Shown: one piece after another, positions 44,568 through 55,706 of the stretch
Layout of the letters: each line of letters starts with the position of its first letter
Numbering within the stretch: the stretch's first letter is position 1
Source: Hydrogenophaga borbori
GTDB lineage: Bacteria > Pseudomonadota > Gammaproteobacteria > Burkholderiales > Burkholderiaceae_C
Length of the DNA stretch: 64,000 bases
Direction: 5' to 3'
Assembly: GCF_003417535.1 (NCBI RefSeq)
Contig: NZ_QVLS01000001.1
Location: forward strand, 372,001-436,000
Notes under the pieces: generated by a model
Told to the model about the DNA's origin: nothing
The model's database searches: none
The model's input: only the letters and a program-made list of their open reading frames with translations
Translations under genes and position numbers: made by a program

Positions 44568-46601
44568 TCAGGCGAGGGGGGGCACGCGCTCGGCGCGCAC
44601 GCCGCAGTACTGCCACAGCGCCCGCTCGGTGGCCTCCAGCAGCTCGCGCAGTTCGCGCGTCCAAGCCTCGCCACCGGGCCGCTGGCCTTCCAGCCACCCC
44701 GCGTAGCGTTCGCGCGCGCGGGCATGCAGGGCCTGGGCGCCCACCTCGCCGGCCAGGCCCACCAGCGCATGCAGCGCGGCCGACACGCCTTCCCGGTCGT
44801 CCGAGGTGGCCGCCTGCTCCAGCGATTGAACGTGGCGCCGCAGGTCCAGCAAGGCGCGCGGCAGCAGGTCGTCGAGCAGGCCGAGGCGACGGAAGTTCTC
44901 GATGCGCGTGGTGCTGAGCAGGTCGGCCGCCGGCGCCGGCGGCGGCGACGCGGGCGCGGTGCTGCGCCCCTGCAGCGCGGCGCTCAGCGCGCGCTGCAGC
45001 GCCGCGGGGTCGATGGGCTTGCCCAGCACGCCCTGCATGCCGGCCTGGCGCGCACGGGCCTGCACGGCCGCCGAGTCGTTGGCGGTGAGCGCCAGCACGG
45101 GCACGCGGCCGGCGTCGCCGGGCAGGGCGCGCAGGCGCCGCGTGGCGGCGATGCCGTCGAGCCCCGGCATGTTGATGTCCATGAGGATGGCGTCGGGCAA
45201 TTGGCCCGCCTGCAGCATGTCCAGCGCCTGCTGGCCGTGCTCGGCCTCCATCACCGTGAGGCCCAGCTCGCCCACCAGGGCGCGCGCGATGGTGCGGTTG
45301 AGTGGCTGGTCGTCCACGATCAGCACGCTGCGGCCGGCCAGGGCCACGCTGGCCGGGGCCACCGTGGTGACCGGCGCGCCGGCGGGCGCCAGCGGGAAGC
45401 GCAGCGTGAACTCCGTGAAATGGCCCCACTCCGAGCGGCACTCGATGTCGCCACCCAGGCCGCGCATGACGCGGCGACAGAAGGACAGGCCCAGGCCGGT
45501 GCCCTCGGCCTTGCCCAGGGTCTGGAACTCCTGGAACAGCTTGCTCGCCAGCCGGGGATCGATGCCCGGCCCGGTGTCGCGCACCGCGATCCGTGGCACG
45601 GGTTCGCTCGACACCTGGATGTTTACGGTCATCTGCGGATGCAAGGGCAGGTAGTACAGCGCATTGCGCAACAGGTTGAAGACGACCAGCTGGATGGCCG
45701 TTGCCTCGCCGCGAAAGCCGAAGTCCTTCTCGATGCGCAGGCGCACGCAATCGCGCGCCTGTTGGGATTCGTAGGCGTAGCCCGCCACGGCATCGCGCAC
45801 GCATTGCGCGGCCGACAGCCAGACAAACTCCGACGATTGCGGCTGGCGATCGCCCATCTGCTGCAGCGTGATGGTGATGGACTGCAGGCCTCGTTGGACC
45901 GCCATCAGCCCCTGTTCAGCGGCGAGGCCGGCGTCGGAGCCGGCCGAGACCTGGCCGCTGATGCGGCGCAGCGCATGTTGCACCTGCGCCAATGGCGTGC
46001 GCACCTCGTGCGCGATGGAGCCCGCCAGTCCCGTGTAGACCTGTCGCAAACGCTCGTGCTCGGCGCGCTTCTGGCCCGCGTGGGACAGCGCGCCGGCCAC
46101 CACCACCAGGATGGAGGTGAGCGCGGCCACCGCGATGGCCGAGGGAATGGGCGAGGTGGGTTCTATGTAGAGGTAGGCGCCAGCCGCCAGCGCATAGCCC
46201 CCGACCAGCATGACCACCGCGTTGCGCCAGTCGGCCAACAGGATGATGAGCACCGTGCCCATGACCATGTTCACCACCGACAGGGCGCCGCCCTGATTCA
46301 TCATGGAGGTGAAGGTCATCAGAAAGGACAGGCAATAAAAAACGACGAGGTAGGAATACCCGATGTAGACCCCTCGAAGGCGCTCGGGCCACCAGCGACG
46401 CAGGGCCAGACCGATGCACAGCACCACGGCCACCACGCGCCACGCGACGTCGTCGTAGCGCGGCGGAACGATGGAGGTGAGGCGCAGGAGGTAGAGCACG
46501 GGAAAGGCCACCGCACCCACACCACCAATCCATTGCAGCAGCGATTGGCTCTCGTGGTGGATGCGGTAGCGTTCGAATAGCCGCTCCAGGCTGGCAAGCA
46601 T
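44568..46601 (-). CDS. CqsS-like membrane hybrid histidine kinase (TM-HisKA-HATPase-REC-Hpt)
   Basis: This 677-residue protein opens with about six membrane segments (residues 22-172, short loops, no periplasmic domain) as in CqsS/LqsS-type autoinducer sensors. HisKA follows (His198 in SIAHEVRTPLAQV), then HATPase (about 295-405; RDTGPGIDPRLASKLFQEFQ and GTGLGLSFCRRVMRGLGGDIEC closely parallel CqsS). A receiver (about 424-540, Asp475 in MDINMPG) and a C-terminal Hpt (His611 in LHALVGLAGEVG) complete the chain. CqsS itself relays to a separate LuxU; here the Hpt is fused, so the chain holds a full His-Asp-His relay. It lies 69 bases downstream of a FeeM/LuxI-like acyltransferase gene, not a CqsA-type synthase. 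Confidence 0.88.
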   Translation of the reverse strand: MLASLERLFERYRIHHESQSLLQWIGGVGAVAFPVLYLLRLTSIVPPRYDDVAWRVVAVVLCIGLALRRWWPERLRGVYIGYSYLVVFYCLSFLMTFTSMMNQGGALSVVNMVMGTVLIILLADWRNAVVMLVGGYALAAGAYLYIEPTSPIPSAIAVAALTSILVVVAGALSHAGQKRAEHERLRQVYTGLAGSIAHEVRTPLAQVQHALRRISGQVSAGSDAGLAAEQGLMAVQRGLQSITITLQQMGDRQPQSSEFVWLSAAQCVRDAVAGYAYESQQARDCVRLRIEKDFGFRGEATAIQLVVFNLLRNALYYLPLHPQMTVNIQVSSEPVPRIAVRDTGPGIDPRLASKLFQEFQTLGKAEGTGLGLSFCRRVMRGLGGDIECRSEWGHFTEFTLRFPLAPAGAPVTTVAPASVALAGRSVLIVDDQPLNRTIARALVGELGLTVMEAEHGQQALDMLQAGQLPDAILMDINMPGLDGIAATRRLRALPGDAGRVPVLALTANDSAAVQARARQAGMQGVLGKPIDPAALQRALSAALQGRSTAPASPPPAPAADLLSTTRIENFRRLGLLDDLLPRALLDLRRHVQSLEQAATSDDREGVSAALHALVGLAGEVGAQALHARARERYAGWLEGQRPGGEAWTRELRELLEATERALWQYCGVRAERVPPLA

Positions 46602-46670
46602 TGGCGTGGTCCCCTACCGGTCCTCGACGGCCGGATCGCGGGGACTCTAGCAGTTTGTTCCAGCGGCGGT

Positions 46671-47360
46671 TCAGGCCGCCAGCGCGAACTCCCGCACATC
46701 CGTCAGCTCGCTCAGGTCGACCTTGAGCGCGCGTGCCACGGCGTGCACATCACCATGCACGAGTGCGCATTCCTTGCCATTGAAAACCGTTGTGGTGTGG
46801 ATCTGGAAGCCGAAGCGCCGGTAGAGGCGCATCAGGCGCATGTGGCAGGAGCCGTGCAGATGCCGCACTTTCACCGTCTGCACCAGTTCCGCGAAAGCCA
46901 GCGACATGCAGGCGGGCAGCAGATCGCCGCGGCGGTGGTCGGGCGACATGATCAGACGCCCGGCTTCCCAGCTGTCGGGACCGATCAGTTCGGTTCCTGC
47001 GCTGGCGTGGCCCCAAAAGCGTTCCGTCACGGTGACGTTGTGGCAGGTGGGGATGAACCGGATGGTGCCGATCGGCTCGCTGCCGCGCATCAGGGCCATG
47101 ACCACGCCGAGCTCATCCTTTCGCGCTTCCATGGAGGCCAAGGCGGGGTCGATTTCGTATTCGGTCTGGGTATCGGCCAGTTCGCGCAGGTGCGCCACCA
47201 TCAGCCGCTGCGTGCGCGTGTGCAGCACCATGGCGCTCAGCGGCTCTGGCGCCTGCCAGGGCGCAGCACCGGGTGCGGACCAGGGGACCACGGCTTGCCC
47301 GAAGGCGTGTCCGTTGGTCGGGGAAGATGCGATGGTGGTCAGGGTCTGAATCATGTCCAT
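46671..47360 (-). CDS. FeeM/LuxI-like GNAT N-acyltransferase (putative signal synthase)
   Basis: This 229-residue protein has a GNAT/autoinducer-synthase type core: LADTQTEYEIDPALASME, then VVMALMRGSEPIGTIRFIP, then WEAGRLIMSPDHRRGDLLPACMSLAF and HLHGSCHMRLMRLYRRFGF. The E-x-G-R-L-x-(V/M)-x-P-x-x-R block matches FeeM-type N-acyl amino acid synthases and recalls the R-x-R-F core of LuxI. It may acylate an amino acid or amine from acyl-ACP or acyl-CoA. GGAG lies seven bases before the ATG. It is upstream of, and likely co-transcribed with, the CqsS-like kinase. Its promoter contains a perfect inverted repeat. The product and signal role are inference. Confidence 0.8.
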   Translation of the reverse strand: MDMIQTLTTIASSPTNGHAFGQAVVPWSAPGAAPWQAPEPLSAMVLHTRTQRLMVAHLRELADTQTEYEIDPALASMEARKDELGVVMALMRGSEPIGTIRFIPTCHNVTVTERFWGHASAGTELIGPDSWEAGRLIMSPDHRRGDLLPACMSLAFAELVQTVKVRHLHGSCHMRLMRLYRRFGFQIHTTTVFNGKECALVHGDVHAVARALKVDLSELTDVREFALAA

Positions 47361-47403
47361 GAGGGTTCTCCAAACGAAAGGCGACGAACGGGGGCGGCGA
47401 GGT

Positions 47404-47433
47404 GTGCCAAAGTTGGCACTTTGAGATTGTCAA
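47404..47433 (-). promoter_or_regulatory. Promoter of the acyltransferase/kinase pair with embedded perfect inverted repeat
   Basis: On the minus strand a consensus TTGACA (47433-47428) is followed about eight bases later by GTGCCAA-CT-TTGGCAC (47419-47404), a perfect 7-2-7 inverted repeat covering the spacer and -10 area. No good -10 is present. A site in this place suggests strong repression or activator-dependent control. Confidence 0.65.
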
Positions 47434-47642
47434 TGGCCCTTGTCTCACGTGACGCGCCGAGAAACCCCGGTGTCGCGTGGGTCCTACGCTGATGGGCGGC
47501 GCGCGCGCTGCTCCGGCTTTTGAAGCGGGCAGCGGCAAAGCGCGGGCCGATTAGCACAGCCGTATTCGTTTTGGCGGTGCGGGGTGCCCTGCGTAGCGAG
47601 AAGGTGCGCCCGGGCGTTTTGTCCCGACCGCGACAAACCCGT

Positions 47643-47692
47643 TTGGCGCCCCCGGAGGGTCTTTCTAGAATGCCAAAATCGAACGATCGTTC
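47643..47692 (+). promoter_or_regulatory. Promoter and TetR-type operator of the FadB-like operon
   Basis: TTGGCG (47643-47648), 17 bases and TAGAAT (47666-47671) form a promoter whose start point would fall near 47678. The perfect 12-bp palindrome GAACGATCGTTC (47681-47692) overlaps the start region. It resembles operators of TetR-family fatty-acid regulators (PsrA/FadP type). The rest of the 363-base gap (47361-47723) holds the divergent acyltransferase promoter; nothing else was seen. Confidence 0.65.
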
Positions 47693-47723
47693 TTTTCCCA
47701 ACACCGCCATCGAAGGAACCCAC

Positions 47724-49838
<2,115 letters not shown>

Positions 49839-49866
49839 TGGCCCGCACCGAATCAGGAGATACCAC

Positions 49867-51042
49867 ATGAGCAACGCCGTCATCGTTTCCACCGCCCGCA
49901 CGCCGCTGACCAAGAGCTGGAAGGGCGCCTTCAACATGACCCACGGCGCCACCCTGGGGGGCCACGCCGTTCGCGCCGCGCTGGAGCGCGCGGGCGTGGA
50001 GGGCGCGGCCGTCGAGGACGTGATCATGGGCTGCGCCAACCCCGAGGGCGCCACCGGCGCCAACATCGCGCGCCAGATCGCGCTGATGGCCGACCTGCCC
50101 GTGAGCGTGTCGGGCATGACCGTCAACCGCTTCTGTTCCTCGGGCCTGCAGACCATCGCCATGGCCGCCCAGCGCGTGATCGCCGGCGAGGGCGATGTCT
50201 ACGTGGCGGGCGGGGTGGAGAGCATCTCCTGCGTGCAGCAGGAGATGAACCTGCACATGCTGCGCGACCTCGATCTGGACCGCAAGAAGCCCGAGATCTA
50301 CTGGAGCATGCTGCAGACCGCCGAGCAGGTGGCCAAGCGCTACAACATCTCGCGCGACGCCATGGACGAGTACGGCGCCGCCAGCCAGCAAAAGGCCTGC
50401 GCGGCCCAGGCGGCCGGCAAGTTCAACGACGAGATCGCCCCCATCACCGTGACCGCCGGCGTGGCCGACAAGACGATGGGCCTGATCACCAAGAAGGTGA
50501 CCGTGGGCGCCGACGAAGGCCTGCGCGAGGGCACGACGAAGGAGGGCATCAGCGGCATCAAGCCGGCGCTGCCCGGGGGCGTGGTCACCGCCGGCAACGC
50601 CAGCCAGTTCAGCGACGGCGCGGGCGCCTGCGTGGTGGTGAGCGAGCAGTACGCCGCTTCGCACAACCTCAAGCCCATCGGCCGCTTCCTGGGCTTTGCC
50701 GTGGCCGGCTGCGAGCCCGACGAGATGGGCATCGGCCCGGTCTTCGCCGTGCCCAAGGTGCTCAAGAAGCTGGGCCTGAAGGTCAGCGACATCGACCTGT
50801 GGGAGCTCAACGAGGCCTTCGCGGTGCAGGTGATCTACTGCCGCGACAAGCTGGGCATTCCGGCCGACCGCCTGAACGTCAATGGTGGCGCCATCGCCGT
50901 GGGCCACCCCTACGGCGTGTCGGGCCAGCGCCTGACCGGCCACGCGCTGATCGAAGGCAAGCGCCGGGGCGCCAAGCGCGTCTGCGTCACCATGTGCATC
51001 GGCGGCGGCATGGGTGCCGCCGGCGTGTTCGAGGTCCTGTAA
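49867..51042 (+). CDS. Acetyl-CoA C-acyltransferase, FadA-like thiolase
   Basis: This 391-residue thiolase carries Cys90 ([11 protein letters not shown]), NEAFAVQ, the His of [14 protein letters not shown] and the terminal [11 protein letters not shown]ys, so it is a complete catalytic thiolase. It follows the FadB-like gene by 28 bases with AGGAGA before its ATG and should perform the last step of the same beta-oxidation cycle. Confidence 0.95.
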   Translation: MSNAVIVSTARTPLTKSWKGAFNMTHGATLGGHAVRAALERAGVEGAAVEDVIMGCANPEGATGANIARQIALMADLPVSVSGMTVNRFCSSGLQTIAMAAQRVIAGEGDVYVAGGVESISCVQQEMNLHMLRDLDLDRKKPEIYWSMLQTAEQVAKRYNISRDAMDEYGAASQQKACAAQAAGKFNDEIAPITVTAGVADKTMGLITKKVTVGADEGLREGTTKEGISGIKPALPGGVVTAGNASQFSDGAGACVVVSEQYAASHNLKPIGRFLGFAVAGCEPDEMGIGPVFAVPKVLKKLGLKVSDIDLWELNEAFAVQVIYCRDKLGIPADRLNVNGGAIAVGHPYGVSGQRLTGHALIEGKRRGAKRVCVTMCIGGGMGAAGVFEVL

Positions 51043-51056
51043 GCGCGCGCGCCGCC

Positions 51057-51494
51057 ATGGACGCCGCCGGCGTGAGCCCCGAGGTGTTCCTGGCCATGGG
51101 ACGCGAGCTGCTCGCGCAGCAGCCGTTCTCGCGCCTGATCGGTGCCGAGCTTGCCGCGCTCGCGCCCGGGCGCTGCGAGCTGCAGGTGCCGATCGGCGAG
51201 GCGGTGAAGCAGCAGAACGGCTTCGTGCACGGCGGCGTGGTGAGCTACGCCGCCGACAACGCACTCACCTACGCGGGTGGCACGGCCATGCGCGTGCCCG
51301 TGGTCACGAGCGAATTCAAGATCAACTACCTGAGGCCCGCGGTGGGCGAGCGCCTGATCGCGCGCGCCGAGGCGGTGCACACCGGCCGCAACCAGGCCGT
51401 GTGCCGCTGCGACGTGTTCGTGCTGCGGGACGGCGAGGAAAAGCTGTGCGCCGTGGCGCAGGGCACCATCGCCGCCTTGCCACCCAGAACCTGA
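51057..51494 (+). CDS. PaaI-type hotdog thioesterase (first)
   Basis: This 145-residue hotdog-fold protein has the PaaI motif NGFVHGGVVSYAADNALTYAGG with the catalytic Asp, and TSEFKINYLRPAVGERLIARAEAVHTGRN. It hydrolyses acyl- or aryl-CoA, probably to recover CoA from dead-end intermediates. The ATG at 51057 lacks a strong ribosome site and lies 14 bases after the thiolase stop, so coupling is likely. Confidence 0.92.
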   Translation: MDAAGVSPEVFLAMGRELLAQQPFSRLIGAELAALAPGRCELQVPIGEAVKQQNGFVHGGVVSYAADNALTYAGGTAMRVPVVTSEFKINYLRPAVGERLIARAEAVHTGRNQAVCRCDVFVLRDGEEKLCAVAQGTIAALPPRT

Positions 51495-51507
51495 CGAGAG
51501 ACCTGTC

Positions 51508-53331
51508 ATGAGCCTTCGCCCCACCGTCGATTTCCTGCTCAACGACTGGCTGGGGGTCGAGGCGCTGAACCAGCGCGAGCGCTTCGCCGACCACAGCCGC
51601 GAGACCTTCGACGCCGTGCTCGACACCTGCGAGCGCATCGCGCGCGAAAAGTACGCGCCCTTCAACCGCACGGTGGACACGCAGGAGCCGCACTTCGACG
51701 GCGAGCGCGTGGTGCTGCCGCAGGCCACGCACGACGCGCACCAGGCCTATGCCGAGAGCGGCATGCTCAGCGCCGCGCAGGACTATCGCCTGGGCGGCAT
51801 GCAGCTGCCCTACACGGTGGAGGCGGCGGCCAACGCCTTCTTCGCCATGGCCTCGGTCAGCATCGGCAGCGGCATGCTCACCGTGGGCAACGCCAACCTG
51901 TTGATGGCGCACGGCAGCGAGGCGCAGCGGCGCGTGTTCGCGCTCAACGAGTTCGCGGGCCGCTGGTCCGGCACCATGTGCCTGAGCGAACCGCAGGCCG
52001 GCTCCAGCCTGAGCGACGTGGCCACGCGCGCCGTGCCCGACGGCGAGGGCTTCATGGACGACCCGCTGGGGCCGCGCTTTCGGCTCAAGGGCAACAAGAT
52101 GTGGATCTCGGCCGGCGAGCACGAGCTGACCGAGAACATCGTTCACCTGGTGCTGGCCAAGATCCCCGGGCCGGACGGCAAGCTGCCGCCGGGGGTGAAG
52201 GGCATCTCGCTGTTCGTGGTGCCCAAGAAGCTGGTGGACGCCAGCGCGCAACTCACCGGCGAGCGCAACGACGTGGCCCTGGCCGGCCTGAACCACAAGT
52301 GCGGCTGGCGCGGTACCACCAACACCTTGCTCAATTTCGGCGAAGGCAAGTTCCCCGTGCGGGGCGCGGCCGGCGCCATCGGCTACCTGGTCGGCCAGCC
52401 CGGCGAGGGCCTGCGCTGCATGTTCCACATGATGAACGAGGCGCGCATCGGCGTGGGCATGGCGGCCACCATGCTGGGCATGGCGGGCTACCACGCCAGC
52501 CTGGACTACGCGAAGAACCGCCCGCAGGGCCGCCCCGTGGGGCCGGAGGGCAAGGACCCGAGCCGGCCGCAGAGCCGCATCATCGAACACGCCGACGTCA
52601 AGCGCATGCTGCTGGCGCAGAAGAGCTACTGCGAGGGCGCGCTGGCGCTGGAGCTGTACTGCGCGCGCCTGGTGGATGAGCAGCACACCGGCGCGCCCGA
52701 GGCCGCCGACGAGGCGCGCCTGCTGCTGGAGGTGCTCACGCCCATCGCCAAGAGCTGGCCCAGCGAGTGGTGCCTGGAGGCCAACAGCCTGGCCATCCAG
52801 GTGCACGGCGGCTACGGCTACACGCGCGATTTCCCGGTGGAGCAGTACTGGCGCGACAACCGCCTGAACATGATCCACGAGGGCACGCACGGCATCCAGG
52901 CCATGGACCTGCTGGGCCGCAAGGTGCTGATGGAAAACGGCCGCGGCCTGCAGCTGCTGGCCCAGCGCGTCAACGCCACCATTCAGCGCGCCATCCACAC
53001 GCCGGAGCTGGCGGCCCACGCCAACGCCCTGGGCCAGGCCCTGGCGCAAGTGGGCGCGGCCACCAAGGCCGCCTGGGCCACCGCCAACCCGGCCGAGGCC
53101 CTGGCCAACGCCGTGCCCTACCTGCAGGCCTTCGGCCACACGGTGCTGGCCTGGATCTGGCTGGACGTGGCCCTGGCCGCGCTGGCCGCACCCGACAGCC
53201 CCGCGCGCACCGGCCGCCTGGGCGCCATGCGCTTCTTCTTCCACTACGAGCTGCCCAAGACCGGCGCCTGGCTCGCCGTGGTGAGCCGGCGCGACCCGAC
53301 CTGCGCCGAGCTGCCGGAAGAGGCGTTCTGA
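51508..53331 (+). CDS. Acyl-CoA dehydrogenase, long form
   Basis: This 607-residue FAD enzyme carries MCLSEPQAGSSLSDV, KGNKMWISAGEHELTENIVH, LQGL-type GVGMAATMLGMAGYHASLDYA and the catalytic Glu in IHEGTHGIQ, with the C-terminal extension of the 600-residue subclass. It should catalyse the first step of beta-oxidation for the adjacent FadB/FadA-like enzymes. GAGAGAC lies just before its ATG, 13 bases after the thioesterase stop. It resembles the dehydrogenase at 2760-4436 and is a likely paralogue. Confidence 0.94.
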   Translation: MSLRPTVDFLLNDWLGVEALNQRERFADHSRETFDAVLDTCERIAREKYAPFNRTVDTQEPHFDGERVVLPQATHDAHQAYAESGMLSAAQDYRLGGMQLPYTVEAAANAFFAMASVSIGSGMLTVGNANLLMAHGSEAQRRVFALNEFAGRWSGTMCLSEPQAGSSLSDVATRAVPDGEGFMDDPLGPRFRLKGNKMWISAGEHELTENIVHLVLAKIPGPDGKLPPGVKGISLFVVPKKLVDASAQLTGERNDVALAGLNHKCGWRGTTNTLLNFGEGKFPVRGAAGAIGYLVGQPGEGLRCMFHMMNEARIGVGMAATMLGMAGYHASLDYAKNRPQGRPVGPEGKDPSRPQSRIIEHADVKRMLLAQKSYCEGALALELYCARLVDEQHTGAPEAADEARLLLEVLTPIAKSWPSEWCLEANSLAIQVHGGYGYTRDFPVEQYWRDNRLNMIHEGTHGIQAMDLLGRKVLMENGRGLQLLAQRVNATIQRAIHTPELAAHANALGQALAQVGAATKAAWATANPAEALANAVPYLQAFGHTVLAWIWLDVALAALAAPDSPARTGRLGAMRFFFHYELPKTGAWLAVVSRRDPTCAELPEEAF

Positions 53332-53445
53332 GCCCGGCGCGGGGGCCGGCGCGCCGGCGCCGCCCGGGCGACACACAGGCGCCGCGCCACGGTCCACAAT
53401 GACCCGGTTTCCGCCACCCCGAACAACACACGAGGCAGACCAGAC

Positions 53446-54237
53446 ATGACCCGCACCATCTCCCAACTCTTCGACCTCAAGGGCCGCACCGCCCTCATCA
53501 CCGGCGGCTCGCGCGGCCTGGGCCTGCAGATGGCGCACGCGCTCGGCGAGGCCGGCGCGCGCGTGCTGATCAGCTCGCGCAAGGCCAAGGACCTGGAGGA
53601 GGCCTGCGCGGAACTCACGGCCGCCGGCATCGCCGCCGAATGGGTGGCCGCCGACGGCCAGAGCGAGGACGAGTGCCGCCGGCTGGTCGACGAGACGATG
53701 CGCCGCCTGGGCCACATCGACATCCTGGTGAACAACGCGGGCGCGGCCTGGGGCGCGCCGGCCGAGGACCACCCGGTGGACGCCTGGGACAAGGTCATGG
53801 ACCTCAACGTGCGCAGCTACTTCATCCTGGCCCAGGAAGTCGCGCGCCGCAGCATGATCCCGCGCAAGGGCGGCAGCATCATCAACACGGCCTCCATCGC
53901 CGGCCTGGGCGGCAACCCGCGCGGCATGAAGACCATCGCCTACAACACCTCCAAGGGCGCGGTCATCAACTTCACGCGCGCGCTGGCGGCCGAGTGGGGC
54001 GACCATGGCATCCGCGTCAACGCCATCTGCCCGGGCTTCTTTCCCAGCAAGATGACCCAGGGCACGCTCAAGGCCATGGGCGAGGACAAGCTGGCCGCGC
54101 ACGCGCCGCTGGGCCGCCTGGGCGACGACGAGGACCTGAAGGGCCTGACCGTGCTGTACGCCAGCGACGCCGGCAAGCACATCACCGGCCAATGGCTGGC
54201 CGTGGACGGCGGTGTCTCGATCATCACGGGCGGTTGA
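53446..54237 (+). CDS. Short-chain dehydrogenase/reductase (RhlG/FabG-like)
   Basis: This 263-residue SDR has the nucleotide motif ITGGSRGLGLQMA (TGxxxGxG), NNAG at about 94, the catalytic Ser in NTASIAGLGG and Tyr-x-x-x-Lys in YNTSKGA. The ARG at the end of the second strand (SSRKAK) suggests NADP. It should oxidise or reduce a 3-hydroxyacyl or related alcohol. Its stop overlaps the next gene's ATG (TGATG). A gap of about 115 bases before it may hold an internal promoter. Confidence 0.93.
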   Translation: MTRTISQLFDLKGRTALITGGSRGLGLQMAHALGEAGARVLISSRKAKDLEEACAELTAAGIAAEWVAADGQSEDECRRLVDETMRRLGHIDILVNNAGAAWGAPAEDHPVDAWDKVMDLNVRSYFILAQEVARRSMIPRKGGSIINTASIAGLGGNPRGMKTIAYNTSKGAVINFTRALAAEWGDHGIRVNAICPGFFPSKMTQGTLKAMGEDKLAAHAPLGRLGDDEDLKGLTVLYASDAGKHITGQWLAVDGGVSIITGG

Positions 54238-54665
54238 TGGAATTCTCGGTACGCATTCCCTTTGTCGATCTGCTCGGCTTTCGCCTCGAGCGCATGGAGG
54301 GCGGCGAGGCCCAGATGGCCTACGACCCCGCGCCCGAGCACCTGAATTCCTTCGACGTGGTGCATGGCGGCGTCGGCATGACCCTGCTGGACGTGGTGAT
54401 GGCGCACGCCGCGCGTTCCTTGCAGACCGACATGGGCTGCGTCACCATCGAAATGAAAACCAGCTTCGTGCGCGCCGCCAAGGGCCCGCTGGTGGCGCGC
54501 GGCCTGGTGCTGCACCGAACCGCCACCATGGCCTTCACCGAGGGCCGCGTGCTCGACGCCAGCGGCAAGCTGTGCAGCCATGCCACGGGCACCTTCAAGT
54601 TCGTGCCGCGCCTGCCCACGGGGGCGGGCCGCGTGAACCCGCTCAACCGCATCCCCACCGACTGA
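54237..54665 (+). CDS. PaaI-type hotdog thioesterase (second)
   Basis: This 142-residue hotdog protein has the motif LNSFDVVHGGVGMTLLDVVMAHAAR and TIEMKTSFVRAAKGPLVARG. It differs from the thioesterase at 51057, so the operon carries two acyl-CoA thioesterases of different subgroups. It is coupled to the SDR by a TGATG overlap. Confidence 0.91.
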   Translation: MEFSVRIPFVDLLGFRLERMEGGEAQMAYDPAPEHLNSFDVVHGGVGMTLLDVVMAHAARSLQTDMGCVTIEMKTSFVRAAKGPLVARGLVLHRTATMAFTEGRVLDASGKLCSHATGTFKFVPRLPTGAGRVNPLNRIPTD

Positions 54666-54682
54666 CCCACCGGGAGACCCTC

Positions 54683-55699
54683 ATGCCCACCAACCGCCAG
54701 ATCCTGCTCGACAACCGCCCCAAGGGCGAGGCCACCGTCGACAACTTCAAGCTCGTCAGCACCGAGACGCCCCCGCTCAAGGACGGCCAGGTGCTGGTGC
54801 GGCACCACTTCCTCAGCCTGGACCCCTACATGCGCGGCCGCATGAACGACAGCAAGAGCTACGCCGCCTCCCAGCCCCTGGGCGAGGTGATGATCGGCGG
54901 CACCGTGGGCGTGGTGGCCGAATCGAAGCACCCCAGGTACGCCGTCGGCGACCAGGTGGTGGGCATGGGCGGCTGGCAGGAGTACAGCGTGGTCGATGCC
55001 GAGCAGCCCGGCGCGCTGCGCAAGGTGGACACCACCCACGTGCCGCTGAGCCATTACCTGGGCGCCGTGGGCATGCCCGGCGTGACGGCCTGGTACGGCC
55101 TGGTGAAGATCATCAACCCCAAGGCCGGCGACACCGTGGTGGTGAGCGCGGCCACGGGCGCCGTGGGCAGCGCCTTCGGTGCGCTGGCCAAGGCGCGCGG
55201 CTGCCGCGCGGTGGGCATCGCGGGCGGGCCCGAGAAATGCAGGTACGCCGTGGAAGAACTGGGCTTCGACGCCTGCATCGACTACCGCCTGCACAAGGAC
55301 ATGTACTCGCTGGCCAAAGCGCTCAAGGAGGCCTGCCCGAATGGCATCGATGGCTACTTCGAGAACGTGGGCGGCATGGTCCTGGACGCCGTGCTGCTGC
55401 GCATGAACGCCTTCGGCCGCATCGCGGTGTGCGGCATGATCGCCGGCTACGACGGCCAGCCGCTGCCGCTGGCCAACCCGGCGCTCATCCTGGTCAACCG
55501 GCTCAAGGTGGAAGGCTTCATCGTCAGCGAGCACATGGAGGTCTGGCCCGAGGCGCTCAAGGAACTGGGCACCCTGGTGGGCAGCGGCAAGCTGCGCCCG
55601 CGCGAGACCGTCGCGCAGGGCATCGCCTCGGCGCCCGAGGCCTTCCTGGGCCTGCTCAAGGGCAAGAACTTCGGCAAGCAGCTGGTCAAGCTGGTTTGA
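54683..55699 (+). CDS. Zinc-independent MDR family NADP-dependent oxidoreductase (CurA-like)
   Basis: This 338-residue enzyme belongs to the leukotriene-B4 dehydrogenase/CurA-type medium-chain reductases. HHFLSLDPYMRGRMND lies at the N-terminus, the nucleotide motif is SAATGAVGSAFGALAK, and YFENVGG and GMIAGYDGQP follow. Zinc-ligand Cys residues are absent. It reduces an alpha,beta-double bond of an enone or related compound. GGGAGA lies before the ATG; the gene sits in the fatty-acid run and may deal with unsaturated acyl or aldehyde products. Confidence 0.93.
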   Translation: MPTNRQILLDNRPKGEATVDNFKLVSTETPPLKDGQVLVRHHFLSLDPYMRGRMNDSKSYAASQPLGEVMIGGTVGVVAESKHPRYAVGDQVVGMGGWQEYSVVDAEQPGALRKVDTTHVPLSHYLGAVGMPGVTAWYGLVKIINPKAGDTVVVSAATGAVGSAFGALAKARGCRAVGIAGGPEKCRYAVEELGFDACIDYRLHKDMYSLAKALKEACPNGIDGYFENVGGMVLDAVLLRMNAFGRIAVCGMIAGYDGQPLPLANPALILVNRLKVEGFIVSEHMEVWPEALKELGTLVGSGKLRPRETVAQGIASAPEAFLGLLKGKNFGKQLVKLV

Positions 55700-55706
55700 G
55701 GCGGCC

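Noticed and set aside
47404..47419. Lux box for a LuxR-type regulator, or a sigma54 site (TTGGCAC)
   Set aside because: The repeat is 16 bp with a 2-base centre, unlike 20-bp lux boxes, and the GG-N10-GC spacing of sigma54 promoters is not met.
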